From NCBI RefSeq assembly GCF_014636175.1, contig NZ_BMDW01000010.1:1-64000 (forward strand): a stretch of DNA of 64,000 nucleotides. Reading direction: 5' to 3'. The notes under the pieces were generated by a model that was not told the origin of the DNA, made no database searches, and worked only from the letters and a program-made list of their open reading frames with translations. Source of the stretch: Sphingomonas psychrolutea (GTDB lineage: Bacteria; Pseudomonadota; Alphaproteobacteria; Sphingomonadales; Sphingomonadaceae). Position 1 is the stretch's first letter; each line of letters opens with the position of its first letter. Shown one piece after another: positions 58,173-64,000 of the stretch. A program made the position numbers and the translations under genes.

Positions 58173-60995
58173 ATGATTACGACCTATGCGATTCGGGGCC
58201 AACGGCCCAATTATAAGAGTCTGTTACTGGCGACGGTTGCGGCGGTGGTCGCAATCGGGTTTCCGCGGGTCGCAGCGGCGCAAGTCGCAGTCGATCCACC
58301 AGCGGCCGCCACGCCGGACGCCGAGATCGTCGTGACCGGCTACCGCAAATCGCTGCGCGACGCGCGCAGGATCAAGCGTGACGCCGTGATCCAGAAGGAT
58401 GTGATCGTCGCCGACGACATCGCCAAATTCCCCGAACTCAACCTCGCCGAGTCGCTCCAGCGCTTGCCAGGCGTGCAAATCACGCGCGAAGCCGGCGAGG
58501 GTCGGCGGATCTCGTTGCGCGGGCTTGGCGCGGATTTCTCGCGCGTGCAGCTCAACGGCATGGAAGTGCTGGGCAACGTCGATTCGGCACAGGACAGCCG
58601 CGGCCAGCGTTCGCGCGACCGCGCGTTCGATTTCAACATCTTCGCTTCGGAACTGTTCTCCAAGGTCGAAGTCGAGAAAACCTTCCAGGCGGCCCAGAAG
58701 GAAGGCGGGATGGCCGGGACGATCGGGCTGTTCACCGGTAAGCCGTTCGATGCCAAGCCGGGGCTTACCGGCGCAATCTCGGGCAAGCTCGGCACCAATC
58801 AATATACCAAGGACGCGCAGCCGCGCCTGGTCGGCTTCCTCAGCCAGAATTGGGACAACCGCTTCGGCGTTGCGGTTTCGGTCGCTTACTCCAAGCGCAA
58901 GACCACCGAGCAAGGCCATAATACCTATAATTACAGCCACCTCGGCAAGACCGAAATGGTCAATGGGGTCGCAACCGGCGATGCCGTCAATCTGGTCAAT
59001 GCCGGGCTCGATATTTCACATCTCTCCGCCGCGAAGCAAACCAGGTTCCTGACTGGCGACCTCTATTTCGCCGATGGCAACCGCATCTCCTCCTGGAATG
59101 CGGATATGGAGCGGCTCGGCATCACCGCCGCAGTGCAGTGGAATCCGGTCGACAATGTGCTGCTGACGCTTGATGTGCTGCACAGCGAATTCACCACGCA
59201 TCGCGACGAATTGCACCTCGCGACGCGACCGCTCAACGGGTTCGGCTCGACCACGCTGGACACCGCGAAGGGCAGCCCGTGGCCCGCGCAGTTCCAGAAG
59301 GCGACGGTCCTCAACGACTTTACGGTCGACGGCAGCAATTATGTGACAAGCACCGATGCCAGCAACGTCACGCTTGGCAGCGAGCATCGCCGCGAATTGA
59401 ACAAGAACAAGTTCAACCAAGCGGTGCTGACCGGGAAATGGAACGTAACCGACCGTCTCACGATCGACGGGCATGGCGGCTACGAAAAGTCCACCTACGA
59501 CACGCCCTATGACGATAAATTCTACATGCGCGCCAAGGGCAATCTGGTCGCCAATTACGGCACGGACGGCCGCTCGGCCACTTTCTCCTATCCGGGCACC
59601 GACCTCACCAATCCCGCCAATTACGCGATGGACAATTTCTACTATCGCTCGTTCTACAACGCGTCCGAACTGCAAGAAGGCTTGCTCAACGCAACGTACA
59701 AGGTGAGTGACGTGTGGGCGTTACGCGCTGGTGCCGCCTATCACCGCTTCTGGCAGGACGGGGCGAGCTATTATTACGATGGCGGGGCAAACGGCACCTC
59801 GGGGGTGACGCGCGGCACGTCGGTCGCGAACATCACCGACGTGTTTACGAACAATTCGGGATCGTGGCTGGTCGGAAATTATGACAAGGGCTTTGCGAAG
59901 TACAACGAGTATCATCGCCTCGCGCCCAAGGCCGACGGAACGGGCGGCGTTCTGCAGGATATCGAGAACGTCTACACCACCACCGAAACCACCTTTTCCG
60001 GCTATTTGCAGGCCGATTGGGATAGTCAGCTGTTCGGCAACCGTTTCCGCGGCAATATCGGCGTGCGCGGCTATCATACCAAAACGCACAGCACCGGCTG
60101 GATTCAGGGCGACAGCTACGCCTATCTCGGCACGACCGACGTGACCGGCAGCTATTCGGGCGTCTTGCCGGCGTTGAACGCAGTGTTCGACCTGACACCG
60201 GATGTCGTGGTGCGGTTTGCCGCCTCGGAAAACGTCAACCGCCCGAGCCTCGATTCGATCGCTGCCAAGGGCAGTGCGTTCCAGGACAACGGCAAGATCA
60301 CGGCATCACGCGGCAACCCCAACCTCAAGCCGTTCAAGGATAAATCGCTGGATCTGGCGGTGGAATATTACTTCGGCAAGGTCGGCTTGCTGTCGGTGAG
60401 TGTGTTCCAGAAATGGGTCACGAACTTCATCAGCTCGCAAACCCTGACGAATATCCCGTTCAGCCAGACCGGGGTTCCATCGAGCACGATTCCGGGTGCG
60501 ACCGCCAGCACGAATGTCGCGGAATTCTCGATGCCGATCAATATCGCGGGCACGAAGTCATTGAAAGGCGTCGAACTCTCGGCCCAGGCGCAGTTTTCGT
60601 TCCTGCCCGCACCGTTCGACAATTTCGGCGTGACCGGCAACTTCACCTATGTCGATACGCCCAAGGAGATCACCGGCTTTTCGAAGACGAGCTACAATGC
60701 CACGCTCTATTACGATACCAGCCTGTGGGGCGTCCGCGGATCGCTCAGCCACCGCAGCCGCTGGTTCACCGGCACCAGTACCGACCCGATGAGCGCCGAT
60801 ACCCGCGGCTTTGAAGCGAGCACCTATATTGATGCCGCGGCGTTCGTGAAGGTCACCGATAAGCTCCAGGTCACCTTCAACGCAATCAACCTCACGAACC
60901 AGAAAGATACGCAATTCTGGGGCCAGAACCGCTATCTCTACAACCAGACGCAAAGCGGTACGACATATCTGGCCGGGTTCGGCTTCAAGTTCTGA
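58173..60995 (+). CDS. TonB-dependent outer-membrane receptor (Caulobacter/Xanthomonas type)
   Basis: Imports a bulky substrate across the outer membrane using TonB energy. The 940-residue protein starts at MITTYAIRG; the frame is open upstream but lacks features. Signal peptide LLLATVAAVVAIGFPRVAAA ends before QVAVDP. A TonB-box-like EIVVTGYRKSLRDA (about residue 50) and a plug domain (DVIVADDIAKFPELNLAESL, RLPGVQITREAGEGRRISLRG, LNGMEVLGN) follow, then the 22-strand barrel. The last residue is Phe (FGFKF), as for barrel proteins. It resembles the TIGR01782 group. The substrate is unknown, with sulfotransferase and hydroxylase genes next to it. Confidence 0.94.
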   Translation: MITTYAIRGQRPNYKSLLLATVAAVVAIGFPRVAAAQVAVDPPAAATPDAEIVVTGYRKSLRDARRIKRDAVIQKDVIVADDIAKFPELNLAESLQRLPGVQITREAGEGRRISLRGLGADFSRVQLNGMEVLGNVDSAQDSRGQRSRDRAFDFNIFASELFSKVEVEKTFQAAQKEGGMAGTIGLFTGKPFDAKPGLTGAISGKLGTNQYTKDAQPRLVGFLSQNWDNRFGVAVSVAYSKRKTTEQGHNTYNYSHLGKTEMVNGVATGDAVNLVNAGLDISHLSAAKQTRFLTGDLYFADGNRISSWNADMERLGITAAVQWNPVDNVLLTLDVLHSEFTTHRDELHLATRPLNGFGSTTLDTAKGSPWPAQFQKATVLNDFTVDGSNYVTSTDASNVTLGSEHRRELNKNKFNQAVLTGKWNVTDRLTIDGHGGYEKSTYDTPYDDKFYMRAKGNLVANYGTDGRSATFSYPGTDLTNPANYAMDNFYYRSFYNASELQEGLLNATYKVSDVWALRAGAAYHRFWQDGASYYYDGGANGTSGVTRGTSVANITDVFTNNSGSWLVGNYDKGFAKYNEYHRLAPKADGTGGVLQDIENVYTTTETTFSGYLQADWDSQLFGNRFRGNIGVRGYHTKTHSTGWIQGDSYAYLGTTDVTGSYSGVLPALNAVFDLTPDVVVRFAASENVNRPSLDSIAAKGSAFQDNGKITASRGNPNLKPFKDKSLDLAVEYYFGKVGLLSVSVFQKWVTNFISSQTLTNIPFSQTGVPSSTIPGATASTNVAEFSMPINIAGTKSLKGVELSAQAQFSFLPAPFDNFGVTGNFTYVDTPKEITGFSKTSYNATLYYDTSLWGVRGSLSHRSRWFTGTSTDPMSADTRGFEASTYIDAAAFVKVTDKLQVTFNAINLTNQKDTQFWGQNRYLYNQTQSGTTYLAGFGFKF

Positions 60996-61008
60996 TACGA
61001 CGGCATTT

Positions 61009-61043
61009 AGGGCACCCCGCCTCGCCACGAGGCGGGGTGCCCT
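61009..61043. terminator. strong 16-bp hairpin after the TonB receptor gene
   Basis: AGGGCACCCCGCCTCG and CGAGGCGGGGTGCCCT pair perfectly around a CCA triloop, 14 bp after the receptor stop. No T run follows, so it could attenuate rather than fully end transcription into the downstream sulfotransferase gene. Confidence 0.7.
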
Positions 61044-61074
61044 ACCGATGCCACCAAGCGGGGTACGACACAGC

Positions 61075-61713
61075 GTGATCATCTCCCATCACCACCGCTT
61101 CCTGTTTGCAGCGGTGCCGAAGACGGGGACTCATGCCGTGCGGCAAGCGCTGCGCGAGCACCTGGTCGACGGGGATCTCGAACAGGTTGGGCTGTTCGTC
61201 GACAAGCGCTTCCCGTGGCCCGCGCTGGCGGCGATCCGGCATGGCCATTTGTCGCTGCAACAAATACGCCCCTATTTGGGGGAGGCGGCTTTTGGCGACT
61301 ATTTCAAATTCGCTTTCGTGCGCAATCCGTTCGACCGCTTCGTTTCCTATTGTGCCTTCATGCTGCGCGGCAGCGATGACTTTGCGCAGCGGCCGCGCGC
61401 GGTAATGCGCCACTTTCTGTTCGAGCAGCCGCCCGAGCAGCATATCCTGTTCCAGCCGCAAGCCGCGCTGCTGCTGGGCGCGGATGGCGCGACGCTGGCG
61501 ACCGACATGATCGGCCGCGTCGAAGACATGCAGCACTCCCATGAGGCGATCTGCGCCCGGATCGGCATCCCCACGCGCGCGCTCGACCGCGTCAATGACA
61601 GTCGCCACGCCGACTATCGCAGCTATTATGACGAAGCCTTGATGGCCGGCGTCGCCGCGCGCTACGCGCAGGATCTGGATGTGTTCGGCTACAGCTTCGA
61701 CGGGTTACGATGA
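61075..61713 (+). CDS. sulfotransferase family protein
   Basis: PAPS-dependent sulfotransferase of the family 2 type. The 212-residue protein starts with GTG (VIISHHHRFLFAAVPKTGTH), matching the MIISHxHxFIF start of this family; an in-frame ATG at 61048 lies within 5 bp of the upstream hairpin and is less likely. The 5'-phosphosulfate loop is AVPKTGTHAVRQAL and the 3'-phosphate motif FVRNPFDRFVSYCAFM. Its stop overlaps the start of the following hydroxylase gene (ATGA). Acceptor substrate unknown; carbohydrate, lipid or protein are all possible. Confidence 0.85.
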   Translation: MIISHHHRFLFAAVPKTGTHAVRQALREHLVDGDLEQVGLFVDKRFPWPALAAIRHGHLSLQQIRPYLGEAAFGDYFKFAFVRNPFDRFVSYCAFMLRGSDDFAQRPRAVMRHFLFEQPPEQHILFQPQAALLLGADGATLATDMIGRVEDMQHSHEAICARIGIPTRALDRVNDSRHADYRSYYDEALMAGVAARYAQDLDVFGYSFDGLR

Positions 61714-62324
61714 CGCCCGCCGCCAATCCGCGCAAAACCACTGCGGTCCGCCCGCTTGGCCGTGTCGACATCGGCGCGCTGCGCGCCGCCGTGCTGGCGA
61801 TCCCGGAGGCGGTGTGGGACGCCGAGAATGCGGCCAAGCCGAACAAGTTCGAAGCGCTCGATCGGACGCGCCACATCGTCTTTCGCTTCATCGACCATCC
61901 CCACGATTGGCGCGGCTCGCACGATCGCCCCGCGTGGCGCGACTGGCGCGCCGTGCTCGAGCCGGTGCTGGCGCAAGCCGTGCGCGATTATGGTTATGCC
62001 CGCGGGGTGTTTCCGCGCGTGATGCTGGCGCGGATGCCGGCCGGCGGGGTGATCCATCCGCATATCGACGCCAATCCCGCCGCCAAATGGCCGCACAAAA
62101 TCCACGTCCCGATCCTGACCAATCCCGCCGTAGTGTCTTACTTCGGCGGCAAAGAAAATTGTTTTGCGGCGGGCGACGCGTTCGAGGTCGCAAATCTAAG
62201 TCCGCATTGGGTGCGCAACGGTGGGTCGAGCGATCGAGTGCATCTGGTGTTCGAATATTATGATGCAGATCAGCCCGACCCCGACTGGCTGGCACCGTTC
62301 CTGCGGCGCGGCGCGGCGCGGTGA
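61710..62324 (+). CDS. aspartyl/asparaginyl beta-hydroxylase-like Fe(II)/2OG oxygenase
   Basis: The 204-residue protein has the non-haem iron motif in GGVIHPHIDANPAAKWPHKI (His-x-Asp) and the distal His/Arg in LSPHWVRNGGSSDRVHLVFE, as in the Asp_Arg_Hydrox family that beta-hydroxylates Asp/Asn of proteins or amino acids. The N-terminus is polar with no signal peptide, so it acts in the cytoplasm. It overlaps sulfotransferase genes on both sides by 4 bp (ATGA and GTGA), suggesting the three proteins act on the same substrate or in one pathway. Confidence 0.85.
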   Translation: MTPAANPRKTTAVRPLGRVDIGALRAAVLAIPEAVWDAENAAKPNKFEALDRTRHIVFRFIDHPHDWRGSHDRPAWRDWRAVLEPVLAQAVRDYGYARGVFPRVMLARMPAGGVIHPHIDANPAAKWPHKIHVPILTNPAVVSYFGGKENCFAAGDAFEVANLSPHWVRNGGSSDRVHLVFEYYDADQPDPDWLAPFLRRGAAR

Positions 62325-64000
62325 CCACACCCGGCGGCCTGGGCGATCGCGATGCGTTGTTAGAGCAAGCGCGCGAGCAGCGCGGGCGCAACCAGCTGCG
62401 CGAAGCGCTGGCGACGCTGGCGCGGCTGGAGGCGCTGCAGCCACGGTTCAGCCGTCTGCATCAGGAACGCGGCCACTGCTTCGTCCTGTTGCGCGATGCG
62501 CCGCGCGCCATCACTGCACTCCACGAAGCGGTGCGCCTCAATCCGACGCTCCCGGCAAGCTGGGACATGCTGGAACAGCTATACCGCATGCTCGGCGACG
62601 CCGCCCAAGCCGCCGCCGCGGCCCAGCATCTGGCGACGCTGCGGCAGCTCCCTGCGGCAATCGTGGCGGCGAACAGCCTCATTGCCGATGGCGATGCCGA
62701 GCCCGCCGAGATGATCTTGCGCGAGTATCTGCACACGGACACGGGCAATGTTGGCGCGCAACGGTTGCTGGCGCGGCTCTGCTCCGATCGCGGCGCAACC
62801 GAAGAGGCCGAATCGGTGCTGCGTGCGGTGCTCGATCGCGCACCGGACTATGATGCGGCGCGGCTCGATTATGCGATGGCGCTCCTGCACCAGCAAAAGC
62901 ACCGCGCGGCGCGGCAGGAGGCCGAACATTTGCTCGGTCAGGACCCGGACAATCGCGCCTATCTGAAGCTCTATGCCGCGGCCTGTGTCGGATTGGGCGA
63001 TCACGAACCGGTGATCGACCTGTACGCACGGTTGCTCGCCGACCCACCGGAATCGGCAACCGAAATCGCTGAATTGCGGCTGTGGCGCGCGAATGCGCTG
63101 AAGATCGTCGGGCGGCGCGACGAAGCGATTGCCGACTACCATGCCGCGCTGGCGGCGCGCAGCGACTATGGCGTGGCGTGGTTTGGGCTTGGCAATTTGA
63201 AGACGTATCGCTTTGGCGACGCGGAGGTTGCGCGGCTGCGTGCGGCGGAGGCGGCGCCCGATGTTGCGGAATTGGACCGGATCTACCTGTGTTTCGCACT
63301 GGGAAAGGCGCTTGAGGATCGCGCGGATTACGCCGAGTCCTGGACCTATTACGCGCGCGGCAACGCGCTGCGCCGCCGCACCAGCCGCTATCGCCCGCTC
63401 GCCGCGCCCGCGTGCGCGCAGCGCCTGACGCAGACCTTCACCGCCGACTTCTTCGCCGCGCGCGCCGGCTGGGGCGTGGCCGATCCGGCGCCGATCTTCG
63501 TGGTCGGGTTGCCGCGTTCGGGCTCGACCTTGATCGAGCAAATCCTGGCATCGCATTCCCAGATCGAGGGCACGCAGGAACTCACCGAAATTAGCCGATA
63601 CGCGGCCGAGCTGTGCGGCAGCGACCCGGAGAGCGGCTTGCCGCTGCACCCGGAGGCGCTGCAGCGCTTGACCGCCGCCGATGCGCACGCGCTCGGTGCG
63701 CGCTTCCTGTCCGACACCCGCACCTATCGCCGGACGGACCGGCCGTTGTTCATCGACAAGATGCCCAACAATTTTTGGCAGATCGGCCTGATCCACCTGA
63801 TCCTGCCGGGTGCGACGATCATCGATGTGCGGCGCGAACCGATGGCGTGCGGCTTCAGCAATTTCAAACAATTGTTCGGCACGACCAATCAGGAATTCAG
63901 CTACGGCCTCGACGATATCGGACATTACTATCGGGCCTATCGCGACATGATGCGGCATTGGGACGCGGTGCTGCCGGGCCGCGTGCTGCGCCTCGCGTAT
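62321..64000 (+). CDS. TPR-repeat sulfotransferase, C-terminus cut by window end
   Basis: At least 560 residues. It begins with GTG overlapping the hydroxylase stop (GTGA). The first about 370 residues are TPR-like helical repeats (LREALATLARLEALQPRFSR, AEMILREYLHTDTGNVGAQR, DEAIADYHAALAARSDYGVA). The C-terminal sulfotransferase domain starts near 385: PIFVVGLPRSGSTLIEQILA is the PAPS 5'-loop, followed by ASHSQIEGTQELTEIS, KMPNNFWQIGLIHLILPGAT and DVRREPMACGFSNFKQLF. This domain order is common in TPR-sulfotransferases (Sulfotransfer_3) near TonB receptors. The end lies beyond the window. Confidence 0.88.
   Translation, partial: MTTPGGLGDRDALLEQAREQRGRNQLREALATLARLEALQPRFSRLHQERGHCFVLLRDAPRAITALHEAVRLNPTLPASWDMLEQLYRMLGDAAQAAAAAQHLATLRQLPAAIVAANSLIADGDAEPAEMILREYLHTDTGNVGAQRLLARLCSDRGATEEAESVLRAVLDRAPDYDAARLDYAMALLHQQKHRAARQEAEHLLGQDPDNRAYLKLYAAACVGLGDHEPVIDLYARLLADPPESATEIAELRLWRANALKIVGRRDEAIADYHAALAARSDYGVAWFGLGNLKTYRFGDAEVARLRAAEAAPDVAELDRIYLCFALGKALEDRADYAESWTYYARGNALRRRTSRYRPLAAPACAQRLTQTFTADFFAARAGWGVADPAPIFVVGLPRSGSTLIEQILASHSQIEGTQELTEISRYAAELCGSDPESGLPLHPEALQRLTAADAHALGARFLSDTRTYRRTDRPLFIDKMPNNFWQIGLIHLILPGATIIDVRREPMACGFSNFKQLFGTTNQEFSYGLDDIGHYYRAYRDMMRHWDAVLPGRVLRLAY

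Noticed and set aside
57971..58216. 81-codon frame upstream of the TonB receptor as a candidate precursor peptide
   Set aside because: No leader-core pattern, no ribosome-binding site of note, and it overlaps the receptor signal-peptide region.

Overview
This 64 kb window is a G+C-rich, densely packed chromosomal segment from an alphaproteobacterium, most likely a member of the Sphingomonadales (Sphingomonas or a close relative). The markers are a PopZ-type polar organizer near valS, a pyruvate dehydrogenase E1 beta subunit carrying its own N-terminal lipoyl domain, a Caulobacter/Xanthomonas-type TonB-dependent receptor, a 4Fe-4S/propeptide-type PurF, a Mg-type HemB, Flp/Tad pilus parts, and many genes joined by 4-bp ATGA/GTGA overlaps. 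No rRNA, CRISPR array, prophage or classical insertion sequence was seen.

Layout. 0-7.6 kb: a hypothetical protein, a DUF2256 zinc-ribbon protein, aroB-aroK (minus), an exported protein, xerD and accA (plus), two Flp pilins (minus) and mutT. 7.6-23 kb: tRNA-Cys, a Pcm-family methyltransferase, a TolC-like porin, popZ, an S9 peptidase, valS, a MATE pump, a lipid kinase, hemB followed by two acetyltransferases and a membrane protein/spermidine-synthase fusion, a lipoprotein and tRNA-Arg(ACG). 23-33.7 kb: a sugar symporter, a degenerate histidine kinase, the sulfate-activation genes cysD-cysNC-cysQ, and a four-gene minus-strand operon (alpha/beta hydrolase, rppH, M20 hydrolase, astA). 33.7-47.8 kb: a histone-deacetylase-like protein, a GxxExxY gene inside an inverted repeat, a photolyase, a cyclopropane synthase, an SDR, purF, hisI, a MerR regulator with an acyl-CoA dehydrogenase, a SleB-type cell-wall hydrolase, cysK and an MFS pump. 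47.9-57.9 kb: pdhAB, TadG/TadE/TadE, a squalene/phytoene-synthase-like protein, an EF-hand protein, trmFO and a Tat-exported phospholipase C. 58-64 kb: a large TonB-dependent receptor followed by a tightly coupled run of sulfotransferase, aspartyl/asparaginyl hydroxylase-like protein and a TPR-sulfotransferase cut by the window end.

How the parts relate. Sulfur assimilation is represented at two places (cysD/cysNC/cysQ and cysK), and APS kinase can supply PAPS, the donor used by the sulfotransferases at the right end. Tad pilus pieces are also split between two places (Flp pilins at 6.6-7.1 kb, TadE/TadG at 50.4-53.0 kb).

The most unusual structure is a set of about 80-200 bp palindromic repeats. 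Five are intergenic. One is read in frame inside valS, adding about 36 residues to the catalytic core, and another supplies most of the linker of the PDH E1 beta subunit. Other points of note are a histidine kinase lacking its phosphoacceptor His and catalytic Asn, a GxxExxY gene bounded by 26-bp inverted repeats next to the photolyase start, an apparently leaderless MerR promoter with a LiuR-like palindrome, and the receptor/sulfotransferase/hydroxylase cluster, which could be an undescribed modification system.
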